DNA of 64,000 bases, taken from Rhizobium freirei PRF 81. Its GTDB lineage: Bacteria > Pseudomonadota > Alphaproteobacteria > Rhizobiales > Rhizobiaceae. The position numbers and the translations under genes were made by a program. Where the stretch lies: assembly GCF_000359745.1 (NCBI RefSeq), contig NZ_AQHN01000065.1, forward strand, positions 62,001 through 126,000, in the 5' to 3' direction. Below, piece after piece: positions 1-8,578 of this stretch (the stretch's first letter is position 1; each line of letters starts with the position of its first letter). Below the pieces are notes generated by a model. The model saw only the letters and a list, made by a program, of their open reading frames with translations. It was not told the origin of the DNA and ran no database searches.

Positions 1-1
1 T

Positions 2-109
2 TCGTTCTGGCTCTTTTTTGATGGCCTTTGTACAGATAATGAATGCATGAGAAAATGGGGATTTGCAAGCGTGTTTTATGACAAAAATGGGAGGCGATAG
101 AGAGCGTTC
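2..109 (+). CDS. possible C-terminal end of an upstream gene
   Basis: The second forward frame is open from the window edge to a TAG near base 109 and reads as about 35 residues rich in aromatic residues (SFWLFFDGL near the start, FYDKNGRR at the end). It could be the tail of a gene that begins before the window. Nothing identifies a family, and a chance open frame of this length is quite possible. Confidence 0.2.
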
Positions 110-593
110 TATGACGTGAGGCAGGCATCGACCCATCGCCGCCCGAGAACGCACGTCAGCGGGCATCTATGGCGAAAACGCAGGGAAATCGGCTATTTCG
201 GAAGAGGTCGCTCCGGCTCCGGCTTTTTGATGAGGTTCTGACGCCGAGAGGCGGTCGGGGAGGGGAAGAGCTCGACCGGTTCAGCACGCGTTATTTCCGC
301 TCAATCAGGCAGAATTTCCAGCGACCCAAAATGAAAAGCCCTCAAGGGGCCCGGATTTGCGGCTTTTCCGCCAATTCTCACGGACAAATACGCTATCTCT
401 TGCCGCCAAAAACCATCACCTATCGATACGCATTACTTATCGGAAGTGATTGCCCATCCACGGCGCCGTCCCGAGTGACGGAAGCAATGGCTTAAATAGC
501 TTCTGTTCTGGAAAAGAACAACGTTAATTCATATGGGTAACGAGATGGAAACGGCCAACATTCCCGGATAAAAGGGGTACGTGGGTGTCGCTT
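110..593. other. intergenic stretch, no convincing gene
   Basis: About 480 bases lie between the window edge and the first supported gene. One forward frame (169-495, 108 codons) is open, but its translation is arginine-rich, low in typical hydrophobic-core pattern and resembles no family I know. I do not accept it as a gene. I see no clear terminator, tRNA or repeat. Confidence 0.4.
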
Positions 594-953
594 TTAGCTA
601 AGAATTTCATTGATATGCAGATGGTAGGGAGGGGAGGTTCCGGGCGTGGGGAGTTGTGTAGCCTCGATGGTTTCTGGAACGATCAGATTTTGTACCGCCT
701 CTGACCAGATAAGTATTGCTCTATCGGGATCACAAGGCCTCCTAAGTGGCGCGGCAGGGCGTAACGAGGCGAGATAAGACGCCACGTTGCGCCCGTTTGC
801 GCGCCAATTATACCAGTGATTTCGGCGCTTAAACGGCCGCATTTCGACGTTTTTGGCGCCCTCCCTCTGCATGTCGCGGGCTATGGCTTTGGCCACCTCG
901 CGGTCGCTGAAAGTGAGGCCGATCGGCTTTCCGTTCTGATAAATTTCATGCAT
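594..953 (-). CDS. hypothetical protein, 119 aa
   Basis: The ATG at 953 is preceded by a good Shine-Dalgarno (AAAGGA, about 7 bases upstream). The first 60 residues look like a small alpha/beta domain with the pattern IGLTFSDREVAKAIARDM, then a basic KRRNHWYNW stretch. The C-terminal third is proline-rich and probably disordered. I do not recognise the family. The start, codon pattern and ribosome site support a real gene. It stands alone, opposite in direction to the operon that follows, so nothing in the context suggests a role. Confidence 0.6.
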   Translation of the reverse strand: MHEIYQNGKPIGLTFSDREVAKAIARDMQREGAKNVEMRPFKRRNHWYNWRANGRNVASYLASLRPAAPLRRPCDPDRAILIWSEAVQNLIVPETIEATQLPTPGTSPPYHLHINEILS

Positions 954-1463
954 GTCAGGTCCTTTCTAAGGGCGGAATGCCCGACGCGTGGAAAATATAA
1001 GATGAGTTACATTTGTCGCCGTCCCTGATTCAGCGTCCGAACCTGCTCCTCAAGATGCTCGGTTGCCGTCGTCGCGGCTCATGCGGTCGCGTTGCAGACC
1101 GGCGGCCATCAACTCCCATGAGGACGGTGGCTTGGCGGCTCCGGCACTAGCTCGGTGATGAAAGAAAGATGCGCCGTTTCCATTGGCTGCGCCACCACTT
1201 AGCAATTCCGATTTTCATCCCAATCGGCGGTGGAACATGCACTTTTCATCGCCGCGCCCATCAAAGGACGGTACCGAAAGTTCTTTACCATTGAACTGCG
1301 TCAGCGCGAGCAGGGCGGTCTTGGCGTCAAGCTCGAGGTGCATCGGACAACTGCGCACGGCCACGGGTACGTGAAGAAAAACCAAGGGAAGCAAGCGAAT
1401 TGACCCTGTTGCAGTTACCGGTTGCACTCGATAATCTGCCCCCAACTTGGGTTGGGGAAGATC
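954..1463. other. intergenic stretch upstream of the Rap1a/caspase-like operon
   Basis: About 500 bases without an accepted gene. Short frames exist on both strands, including a minus-strand reading between about 1215 and 1420 that looks mildly protein-like, but none has a start site or recognisable family. The 3' end holds the best promoter candidate for the following operon. Confidence 0.4.
1409..1437 (+). promoter_or_regulatory. candidate sigma-70 type promoter
   Basis: TTGCAG (1409-1414) and TAATCT (1432-1437) are separated by exactly 17 bases and lie 27 bases before the ATG at 1464. Both hexamers are imperfect. This is the best match in the gap, and would drive the Rap1a-like, caspase-like and membrane-protein genes as one transcript. 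Confidence 0.35.
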
Positions 1464-1841
1464 ATGAAACGGATGATACTGGCGGCTGCAGCCGCCCTTT
1501 TTGCGACCGGCGCCAATGCTATGATGGCCCAGGATTTGGCGCGCGACTGCAAGAGCAGCATCACACTTGCCGGAAATTACGTCATGGGCTTCATGGAGAA
1601 ATGGCGCGAGGATGAGATTGTATTCGATAGCGTCGTTAAGATGGGCATGAAGGACGAGCAAATGCTCGGGATCGCTCGGGAGAGCATTCTCGGGAAATTC
1701 TGCATCCCGAAGGGCGCCAATGTCGCCCGCGCCATCGTGATTGGCTGCGACTGGGTGACGACGCATCCCGAGAAGGGAACCTGGCCGGCCGAGCGTTCGT
1801 TGATGGCTCCCTATAAAGCTGCATGGCCTTGCGACCAATGA
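1464..1841 (+). CDS. Rap1a/Tai-like secreted small protein
   Basis: 125 aa. I start at the ATG at 1464, not the one 42 bases earlier, because it begins a clean signal peptide (MKRMILAAAAALFATGANA, cleavage after ANA) and has GGGGAAG just upstream. The mature part has the Rap1a pattern: a helical segment with conserved Cys, then FCIP, a run of hydrophobic residues, THPEKGTWPA and a C-terminal AWPC. Rap1a/Tai proteins were named as periplasmic immunity proteins against type VI secretion amidases, but the fold is widespread in rhizobia with no toxin nearby. No toxin is next to it here. Its stop overlaps the start of the caspase-like gene (ATGA), so the two are probably translationally coupled. 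Confidence 0.7.
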   Translation: MKRMILAAAAALFATGANAMMAQDLARDCKSSITLAGNYVMGFMEKWREDEIVFDSVVKMGMKDEQMLGIARESILGKFCIPKGANVARAIVIGCDWVTTHPEKGTWPAERSLMAPYKAAWPCDQ

Positions 1842-2764
1842 CCAAGACCGCGACTATCCAATCCCATGTGAGCGTAAATTCCGTGATCTGGATCACGTCC
1901 CTGCATGAGAGCGAGCACGGGGTGACCCTCCGCGTCCTCGAAGATTTGGAACCCTTGTTGCAGGCCAACCAGATCTTCTTCATGAAATTTGAGCCGAAGA
2001 GCGCCGCTGATCTTCTGGGATTCTTGGATTATGTGGCGAAGGTGGTTGAAGACGGCCTGCTGCCGATCATCCATTTCGATACCCATGGCGATGAGGACAT
2101 GGGTATTCATATCGTCGCCTCGAACGAGGATTGCAGCTGGGCCGAGATCACAGAGAGACTGCGCGCGATCAACATAGCCACGGCCAATAACCTGTGCGTC
2201 ATCTCGCTGGCCTGTTTCAGCTTTCATCTCGTGAAAGAAATTCATGTCACGACCCGCGCGCCATTCTACATATTGGCCGCGCCCCAAAACAAAGTTACGG
2301 CAGGCGATGCGGAGGATTCTGTGGTCCGGTTTTACCGGCACGTCTTCGAGAAGAGCGAGCTTATCGGTGCGTTCCGAGCAGTCCTGAAAGACAAGCTGCT
2401 CCTCATGCATAGCGAGGAGCTGCTGTTCACGTCGCTAGTGCGTTACGTCCGTGCATTTTGCATGGGCAAGGGCGTTCAGAAGAGGGTTGATGAGCACCTC
2501 ACCGAGGCACGGAATCTGGGCTACCTGACCAATGGTTCGGATATCGCGTCCTTCCGCAAGGCGGTCAAAGCCAATCTTTTGGCAGACCAGTCGCTTGTTG
2601 ACCGATTTGTGGAGATGTTCCTGCTTGGCCGTCCGGTCGGCTATGACATCGAGGCCGTGAAGAAGGCCGCACGGGCTCTGCCAGATCCCTACGCGGACGG
2701 GAAGCGGAAGCGGCCGACCGTGGCCGATAGCATTAAGGGCATGACGCTGCCGCCATTGAAGTGA
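1838..2764 (+). CDS. caspase-like (clan CD) cysteine protease
   Basis: 308 aa from the ATG at 1838, which overlaps the preceding stop as ATGA. An in-frame ATG at 1823 is an alternative. Two blocks define the fold. A hydrophobic strand ending in HFDTHGDEDMG places the candidate catalytic His at residue 83. A second strand, NLCVISLAC, places the candidate Cys at residue 126. This hydrophobic-strand/HG and hydrophobic-strand/AC arrangement is typical of caspases, CHAT and related clan CD peptidases. The C-terminal 150 residues are helical and unrecognised. In bacteria such proteases are often effectors or activators in anti-phage and cell-death systems. The next gene encodes a multi-pass membrane protein, a plausible substrate or partner. 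Family assignment is by motif only. Confidence 0.65.
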   Translation: MTKTATIQSHVSVNSVIWITSLHESEHGVTLRVLEDLEPLLQANQIFFMKFEPKSAADLLGFLDYVAKVVEDGLLPIIHFDTHGDEDMGIHIVASNEDCSWAEITERLRAINIATANNLCVISLACFSFHLVKEIHVTTRAPFYILAAPQNKVTAGDAEDSVVRFYRHVFEKSELIGAFRAVLKDKLLLMHSEELLFTSLVRYVRAFCMGKGVQKRVDEHLTEARNLGYLTNGSDIASFRKAVKANLLADQSLVDRFVEMFLLGRPVGYDIEAVKKAARALPDPYADGKRKRPTVADSIKGMTLPPLK

Positions 2765-2835
2765 CGACGCGCCCGCTCGATTTATTCCGCGCCAGGGTTG
2801 TATAGGCACGATTCGTAAAGGTTGAGAGAGTACAG

Positions 2836-3765
2836 ATGACTGTCGCGAATTTGTTCGGCGGGGGCTTCATGTATCAGCTTATTCTTACCGTCATCCTCGT
2901 AATCGTTGAAGTCCTTCGGTACTCGCCGAAGGTTCGCTGGGCGGTCGCAATCATTTCCATTTTGACCATTGCCGGAAGCTTCTATGTCGTCTTCTATTTG
3001 GCAACAAGCCACGTGTTCGTGCAAGGCTATGAATATAAGCCGCACGACCTTCAGCCGGGCATCACTATAGGGGTCGTCTTCGCCCTGTTCATGCTCGTGA
3101 TGGTCGCTTTCAGCGTGATCGACCGTGATAAGCTCAAGGCAATCGTAGATCGTGACAGCGACGACCAGCTTCTCAGGGCGTGGGCATCCAGCTTCACTCC
3201 CTTGCTCGACGCGCAGTCTGGAGGCGCGGGCGGCGATGCCAAGATGGCGCCGCAAACCGAAAGCGCTGCCAAGTCCGACGACGACATTATTCAGGGCATC
3301 AAAGCGAACCTCCGTCAGCTGATCGAATACTACATCATGAACAAAAGTCAGGCGCGCAGGAGTTACACTGCCAGCCTGACCGCCATCGTTGCCGGTTTCG
3401 GGACGATCATTGGGGGTACGTGGTGGGCGTTCTCCTCGGGCCGAAGCGATGGGACGGCATATATCGTTCCCTTAGCGGGTGTACTGCTTCAATTCATCGG
3501 CGGAGGCTATTTCTATCTCTATAACCGAAGCCTGATTCAGCTTAATTTCTTCTTCTCCCGTCTGGCGCAAATGCAGGACACGCTTTTGGCAATCCATCTT
3601 GCCGAGTCCTTGCCAGAGGGAAAGGAAAGGGCGAAGGCCGTGGACAGGCTGATATTCATTGTAGCGGAACGCAGCACGACCGCGCCCGCTTACCTTCCGG
3701 ACCCAGCGGCAAAGAAGCCAGCGGCAAGGCGCACCAGAACGCAACCCGAGCCAGCCGCCGAGTAG
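2836..3765 (+). CDS. multi-pass protein with TRADD-N-associated membrane domain
   Basis: 309 aa, with GAGAGAG upstream of the ATG. Membrane segments are predicted at about residues 11-27, 35-56, 75-94, 178-200 and 207-228. The C-terminal block (about 155-280) matches the cyanobacterial TRADD-N-associated two-TM domain: an amphipathic helix ending YYIMNKSQARRSY, two TM helices, the signature FYLYNRS, then a helix with QLNFFF and a VDRLIFIV end. That domain is known from predicted NLR-like and conflict proteins, where it probably assembles or perforates membranes. The extreme C-terminus is a proline/alanine/arginine tail. It follows the caspase-like gene after 71 bases and is probably in the same operon. 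A role as the membrane effector of a two- or three-gene module is inference. Confidence 0.65.
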   Translation: MTVANLFGGGFMYQLILTVILVIVEVLRYSPKVRWAVAIISILTIAGSFYVVFYLATSHVFVQGYEYKPHDLQPGITIGVVFALFMLVMVAFSVIDRDKLKAIVDRDSDDQLLRAWASSFTPLLDAQSGGAGGDAKMAPQTESAAKSDDDIIQGIKANLRQLIEYYIMNKSQARRSYTASLTAIVAGFGTIIGGTWWAFSSGRSDGTAYIVPLAGVLLQFIGGGYFYLYNRSLIQLNFFFSRLAQMQDTLLAIHLAESLPEGKERAKAVDRLIFIVAERSTTAPAYLPDPAAKKPAARRTRTQPEPAAE

Positions 3766-4007
3766 CGCGACCGACTACGCGTAATGCTTGCCAGCGTGAT
3801 GAAGCTGCACGTCGCACCTTTGCATAAGCGCGGCACGCCTTTGACGACGCCGACCACTGCTCTCCCTCGATCGAGCGAGCCGACATTGATGTTCGATCTT
3901 GAAATCGTTTTGGCAAAGAGACGTTTCAGTGAAATCGTTAGCGGAAAATCGCCCTTCATTTATCGGCTAAACCTAACAGACATATGAAGTTTTCCCATTT
4001 GAAATAA

Positions 4008-5102
4008 CAAAGTAGAAGCCACACTTTTCGAGCCGGCATTGAGTTGGCGCGTCTCGACGAGCGCATCGCCCGCTCCGCGGTCGGACAGGGGTGGATCGAA
4101 CGGTCGCACTTTGCCGACGCCTGCGCCTCGCTGTGGATCGACGGCGAACTTGTTCACCTCGAAGACCTCGTCCTCCACGACGACACCCGCGATATTCGCA
4201 CACCCACCCATGAACTGACAATCGCCCGCGACGCGTTGCGCACCCGGCGACGCATTGCCGCGCAACCACCGGTCTGGGCACTGTCGCCCGACGGCATTCG
4301 CACGCTCAGGCAAACCTCGGATGTGACATCGGTCAGGGCCGATGATGCTGAGTCGGGCGCCGCCGCCAAGCGGCCTGTCGCTGTCGAGCCGATAGGGGAG
4401 GGGGACGATGCTGACGACGCCAAAGATCTGCCTGGCGTCGATTATGCCGCCATTGATGCGCTGCTGGCCCGGTCCGAGGCGGCGATCGAGAACGCACGGT
4501 CCGGACGGGCCGGCGCGCAAGAAAAAGATCCCATGATCTACGATCTCGATTGGGACGAGGACGCGCGGCTGGGCGAGTGGCGCAACGTGTTGCGGCAGAC
4601 CGATGATCTGCCGGCGGTGCTGCAGGCGATTGTCGCCCTCGATGCCTGGAACGAGATTGCGGTGCTGCAGCACGCGCCCTGGCTTGGACGACTGTTGGCC
4701 GCCTCGATCCTCCGCCAGGCCGGTGTCACCACGGCCGCACATCTCGCAGCCATCAATCTCGGACTAAAAACCATTCCCGTCGATCGGCGCCGACATCGCG
4801 ATCGAGAAACCCGGCTGCTCGCCATCGCCCATGGACTGGTCGCGGCCGCCGAGATCGGGCTGAAAGAGCATGATCGGCTGACGCTGGTGAAAACGATGAT
4901 GGACCGAAAACTGGACGGGCGCCGGACGTCGTCAAAACTGCCGGAGCTGGTCGAGCTGGTGATGGCGAAACCGCTGGTGTCGGCTAAGATGGTCGTAACG
5001 ACGCTGGGCGTCACGCCGCAGGCGGCGCGGCGGATCGTTGGCGAGCTCGGATTGCGCGAGATGACGGGGCGGGGGAGGTTTCGCGCCTGGAGCGTCCTGT
5101 GA
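4008..5102 (+). pseudogene. RHE_PE00001 / DUF1612-type HTH protein, 5'-truncated
   Basis: From the TTG at 4044 the frame encodes 352 residues: ARLDERI, then FADACASLWIDGELVHLEDLVLHD (the hallmark of this rhizobial family), a variable acidic middle, and a C-terminal winged-helix region (VTTLGVTPQAARRIVGELGL) ending WSVL. Family members start about 25 residues earlier, with a conserved segment before ARLDER. Here that segment is missing: the frame is closed by TAA just before 4008 and there is no good ATG or ribosome site. A rearrangement probably removed the start, or translation begins at the TTG. These genes sit on rhizobial plasmids, often near replication or stability loci, and their function is not established. 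Confidence 0.7.
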
Positions 5103-5131
5103 ATTAGCCGAATACATTCTTCTAGCTTGAC

Positions 5132-5177
5132 CATGTTAATTTTTTCCTCCACAAATGAGGTAGAGAACATTAACATG
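5132..5177. promoter_or_regulatory. inverted repeat, candidate operator of the Xre-ImmA operon
   Basis: CATGTTAAT (5132-5140) and ATTAACATG (5169-5177) form a perfect 9-base inverted repeat with a 28-base spacer. A TTGACC hexamer overlaps the left arm. The second arm ends 10 bases before the ATG at 5188. The position fits autoregulation by the Xre-type protein encoded second in this operon. Confidence 0.45.
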
Positions 5178-5187
5178 AGTAGGCGGC

Positions 5188-5811
5188 ATGGAAAATATCA
5201 GCCCAAAGACAATCACTGATCCTGAGATTGGCGACCTTTACCTTGCTCGTCTGGAACTTGAGCGTGAGAAATTGATCGCGGCAGGTCATCACGCACTTGC
5301 TGCTGCTGCGACTGCCTCACCACTGCATCCCACCAATGCCGCCGGCATGTTCGCGTATATGGACGGAGTGAAGGGCCTTCGAGCCGAAAACCTCGGTGGA
5401 AATTGGGAGATCTTTAGCGAGGAAGGTGTGGAAGGCATCCGCAATGACGTCCTCAAGCTTCGAGTTCTCTTTGTAAATGTCAATCAAGCCTGCCGCAAAG
5501 CGGATCCTAGAGCGCGGTCTCGAAAAGGCGCTGGCTCCGAGCGCGTGGCTTGTGGCGATATGTTTGAAGCTGCCGGTATCGACCTCCCTATCAGCGTGGT
5601 CAAGTTTCATGGAGACCACAAAACATATTACCTGATGGTCGATCAGTTTGGCGCAATGGAACTCAGCTTACCTGTGGTGAAGAATGGCCAATTCCTTCGC
5701 TGTATCGATCGCGTATTTTTGATTGAGGGTGGCGATCTGGACGCGGTCGATTTTGGCATCAATGAACCGACCAACGATCCGGATCTGGATATCGTCGTCA
5801 GTCGAAAATAA
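5188..5811 (+). CDS. hypothetical protein paired with Xre-ImmA
   Basis: 207 aa, no recognised domain. The N-terminal 50 residues form a long helix (DLYLARLELEREKLIAAG). The middle contains RARSRKGAGSERVACGDMF, which looks like a basic loop, followed by a beta-rich part (KFHGDHKTYYLMVDQFGAMELSLPV). There is no signal peptide or membrane segment. It ends 12 bases before the Xre-ImmA gene, in the same direction, and behind the inverted-repeat operator. In other Xre-ImmA loci the partner is often a toxin or a regulated substrate; that role here is inference from position only. Confidence 0.6.
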   Translation: MENISPKTITDPEIGDLYLARLELEREKLIAAGHHALAAAATASPLHPTNAAGMFAYMDGVKGLRAENLGGNWEIFSEEGVEGIRNDVLKLRVLFVNVNQACRKADPRARSRKGAGSERVACGDMFEAAGIDLPISVVKFHGDHKTYYLMVDQFGAMELSLPVVKNGQFLRCIDRVFLIEGGDLDAVDFGINEPTNDPDLDIVVSRK

Positions 5812-5823
5812 AGCCGAACAATC

Positions 5824-6924
5824 ATGTTCAATGGAAAGAGACTCAGCCTCGCCAGGAAAAGGCAGAAGCTGACAGCGAAGGAACTCGCAGAAAAGGCCGG
5901 CGTATCGCCGGTCACAATCACGCGGCTTGAAACCGGTCAGAACCAGGCGGATTCTGGAACACTTGAGAAGCTCGCAGAGGTTCTCGGTTATCCCGTGCAG
6001 TTTTTCTTCAAGGAGGACCCCGCACTCCTTTCAGCAGAAATCGTCAGCTTTCGCAGCCTGTCGAGCATGACCGCGAAAGAACGAAACGCTGCCCTTTCGG
6101 CCGGCGATAACGGGGTCGAAGTCTATGAGTGGCTTGAAAATCGATACAATCTACCGGCGTTGGATTTGCCGCATTTCGACCCGGAATTGACACCTGAAGC
6201 TGCCGCCGATGCTCTCCGCCAGCACTGGGGCCTCAGTTACCAACCCATCGCAAACATGATGAAACTGATGGAGGCCAAAGGCATCCGCGTCCTGGGGCTA
6301 GAAGAAACCACCGCAAATGTCGATGCATTCTCGTTCTGGCAAAATGACAAAGCGTATGTGTTTCTGAATTCGTTCAAATCGGCGGAGCGTAGTATTTTTG
6401 ATGCGGCTCACGAACTGGGCCATTTGGTCCTGCACAGGCATGGCCAAACCTCAGGCGCGGACGAAGATACACGCACGGCCGAGGTGGAGGCAAACCGCTT
6501 CGCTTCCGCCTTTCTAATGCCGGAGGAAGACGTCAGGGTCAGAATGCCCCGTCTTATAACGGCTGATCTCATTTTACGGGCGAAGAAAAGGTGGCGCGTC
6601 TCGGCAATGGCGCTGGCATACCGACTGGCACATCTTACCAGACCCATGCTCTCCGAATGGCAATACCGTTCCATATGTATCGAGCTTGGGAAACGCGGTT
6701 ATCGCACGAGCGAGCCTGATGGCATCCCCAGGGAAACGTCTGTGCTATGGGGGAAGGTTTTATCCCAGCTTTGGGCGGAGCGGAAAAGTCTCGTGGACGT
6801 TGCCGATGAGCTATCGCTTCCAATGACTGAGGTCGAACGACTTTTATTTTGTATTCTGCCCCAGCACGGTACCGACAATGAGGGTGGTGAAGTCCGACGC
6901 TCAAAGCTCAGTATCGTGAAATAG
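5824..6924 (+). CDS. Xre-family regulator with ImmA/IrrE metallopeptidase domain
   Basis: 366 aa. Residues about 3-60 are an Xre helix-turn-helix (LSLARKRQKLTAKELAEKAGVS...ITRLETGQ). Residues about 140-240 are the ImmA/IrrE zinc peptidase: DAAHELGHLVLH carries HExxH at 196-200, and VEANRFASAFLMP supplies the third ligand Glu near 222. ImmA-type enzymes cleave repressors to trigger mobile-element excision or stress genes. HTH-ImmA fusions also act as regulators or antitoxins. The C-terminal 100 residues are an additional helical domain common to this subgroup. It follows the unknown 207-aa gene and probably represses the shared promoter through the 5132-5177 repeat. Confidence 0.85.
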   Translation: MFNGKRLSLARKRQKLTAKELAEKAGVSPVTITRLETGQNQADSGTLEKLAEVLGYPVQFFFKEDPALLSAEIVSFRSLSSMTAKERNAALSAGDNGVEVYEWLENRYNLPALDLPHFDPELTPEAAADALRQHWGLSYQPIANMMKLMEAKGIRVLGLEETTANVDAFSFWQNDKAYVFLNSFKSAERSIFDAAHELGHLVLHRHGQTSGADEDTRTAEVEANRFASAFLMPEEDVRVRMPRLITADLILRAKKRWRVSAMALAYRLAHLTRPMLSEWQYRSICIELGKRGYRTSEPDGIPRETSVLWGKVLSQLWAERKSLVDVADELSLPMTEVERLLFCILPQHGTDNEGGEVRRSKLSIVK

Positions 6925-6937
6925 ACGTCAAGATTGA

Positions 6938-7450
6938 GTGGACGCGATGACCAGGGATCACACGAGTCATGGCAAATGGTCCGAAGCTGGGGTGCCCAAA
7001 AAGGGATGGTCATGTGTCGGGATCGAGGATTTGGGTGAGCCTTCCCAGCTTTGCGAAATGTGCGAAAGCGTCACCATCCGCTACGTCCATTATATGGAGC
7101 ACGGCCAGACCACGGAAGCATTGGCCGTTGACTGCGTCTGTGCCGAACATATGGAAGAGGACTATGTCCGTCCGAAAGAACGGGAGAGGGGATTAAGGAG
7201 CCTCGCCAAACGCCGTAGGACATGGGCCGAGCGCTCATGGAAACGTTCGGCCAAGGGCAATGATTACATCAACACCGAAGGGTATAATCTGACGGTATTC
7301 CCTAAAAATGCAGGCTTTGGCGTGGTGGTGACGAACCGCAAGAACGGTGCGACCCGCAGCGGCAACAAGGAATTCGCATCCGTGGAAGAGGCAAGGGCAG
7401 GGGCGTTGAGCGCGCTGGTCTGGGCCAAGACGCATTTGCAGTCAGAGTGA
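6938..7450 (+). CDS. hypothetical CxxC protein
   Basis: 170 aa from the GTG at 6938; an ATG at 6947 is an alternative. Residues 28-70 hold four cysteines (SQLCEMCESVTIRYVHYM and DCVCAEHM), which look like a small zinc ribbon. A basic, helical segment (RERGLRSLAKRRRTWAERSWKR) follows, then a short beta domain (NLTVFPKNAGFGVVVTNR) resembling single-strand-rich domains seen in phage-encoded small proteins. It sits 13 bases after the Xre-ImmA gene and 6 bases before the next, so it is probably co-transcribed. Function unknown. Confidence 0.65.
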   Translation: MDAMTRDHTSHGKWSEAGVPKKGWSCVGIEDLGEPSQLCEMCESVTIRYVHYMEHGQTTEALAVDCVCAEHMEEDYVRPKERERGLRSLAKRRRTWAERSWKRSAKGNDYINTEGYNLTVFPKNAGFGVVVTNRKNGATRSGNKEFASVEEARAGALSALVWAKTHLQSE

Positions 7451-7456
7451 GGAAGC

Positions 7457-8446
7457 ATGACGGAGACCACCGAGGAAGAGCGACCGATCACCGTGCCCAG
7501 CATTGGTATTTCAGTCCAAGGCATGGAAGAAAAAGCAGGCGAGAAGCTCGCCTATTGCGTCGGCGATTATGTGCGGGAGTTGAGCCGTTACATCAATCTC
7601 GAGCGGCTGGACGGCATCACCATCGCCGTCGATTACAAGGAAGCGCTTCTCGCACTCGATAGAGGATATGAGACGGACCACCGCCTAACGCCCAGCTCCG
7701 AGCTGGTCGAAGGCGTTGCGATGGCGCCGAGCGTCATCCGTGACGGTATTCTCAAATCGCATTTGGTACTGAACGCTGCCTATATCTATTCACTGCCGGA
7801 CGAGAAAGATGAGCACTATGCCCATTCCCTGCATCTGCTCGCTCATGAATGCGCACATGTCGAACTCGCCATGACGACTGACAAGGCGTTCCCCGATACG
7901 CTGCTGAAAAAAATCTACGATGATGCCGCAGATGCCTGCGAAGGGCAGGCCGAAAACGCCTGCTGGGATGAGTATGCGGCTTGCCGCATCGCAGCCCCGT
8001 TCGGCCGAGATCCTCTGCAGGATTACACCAATGCATTCATCACCCATCTCGAGGAGACGATGAACCGGGCAAACGAATGTATCCGACGCTATCGCACCGA
8101 TCACGACCATGACCGAATACTCTCCGAGGTCCTGCGGTATTACCAGAACCTGATGACGAGCGGCAGTTATCTGCTCGGCCATATGGACGGTCACGGCTTG
8201 ACGATAGACGATGTGCCTGCGGTTCGCAGGGCGCTGGGAGGGCATTGGTTCGCGCCGTTTTTCGAAAGGCTGCGCACCGCGCTAAGAGAACTGTGGGCCA
8301 GGTACGGGCAATGGGAAGATCGAAGCGAATTCGCACCGATCGGCGAGATCATCATCGATGTGCTGGGCGAGGGTGGCTTCTTCTTCCAATGGGATGAGCA
8401 CGGCAATTGCGGCTTCCGCATTCCGTTCACGTTCGCCACGATGTAG
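7457..8446 (+). CDS. HExxH protein, putative zinc peptidase (copy 1)
   Basis: 329 aa, ribosome site GAGGAAG just upstream. Residues 105-140 form a hydrophobic helix with LLAHECAHVEL: HExxH at 130-134. About 35 residues on, CWDEYAACR offers a candidate third ligand (Glu), as in gluzincins. The N-terminal 100 residues resemble a short beta domain (GITIAVDYKEAL), and the last 60 are hydrophobic and aromatic (FFFQWDEHG). There is no signal peptide, so it should act in the cytoplasm. A frameshifted paralogue lies at 9454-10529 with the same layout. Possible targets are repressors or cell components in a defence response; that is inference. Confidence 0.65.
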   Translation: MTETTEEERPITVPSIGISVQGMEEKAGEKLAYCVGDYVRELSRYINLERLDGITIAVDYKEALLALDRGYETDHRLTPSSELVEGVAMAPSVIRDGILKSHLVLNAAYIYSLPDEKDEHYAHSLHLLAHECAHVELAMTTDKAFPDTLLKKIYDDAADACEGQAENACWDEYAACRIAAPFGRDPLQDYTNAFITHLEETMNRANECIRRYRTDHDHDRILSEVLRYYQNLMTSGSYLLGHMDGHGLTIDDVPAVRRALGGHWFAPFFERLRTALRELWARYGQWEDRSEFAPIGEIIIDVLGEGGFFFQWDEHGNCGFRIPFTFATM

Positions 8447-8461
8447 GAACGGCCATATAAA

Positions 8462-8578
8462 GACACGGGTGCTCTCCAGTACCAGGCTGACGGTACGGAA
8501 AAGGCTGCTGCGGTCCAGTTCGCCTCTCTCGACAAAGGTTTGGCGCTGACGGCTGCCGACTTCCTGATTATCGCATAG
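8462..8578 (+). pseudogene. C-terminal scrap of an RTX calcium-binding protein
   Basis: The frame DTGALQYQADG... VQFASL... LTAADFLIIA ends in TAG at 8576-8578. This is the standard last 40 residues of RTX repeat proteins, as in the intact-tailed RTX protein ending at 28386 (SGALSYDVDGGG... LSAADFIVI). No start, repeat region or upstream part remains; the frame directly follows the HExxH gene. It marks a breakpoint where other DNA replaced an RTX gene. Confidence 0.7.

Noticed and set aside
169..495. Forward open frame of 108 codons near the left edge
   Set aside because: Arginine-rich translation without a family, no ribosome site, and no support from neighbours.
1215..1838. Long minus-strand open frame opposite the Rap1a-like gene
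   Set aside because: It overlaps a well-supported gene with a signal peptide. GC-rich third positions leave the opposite strand open by chance.
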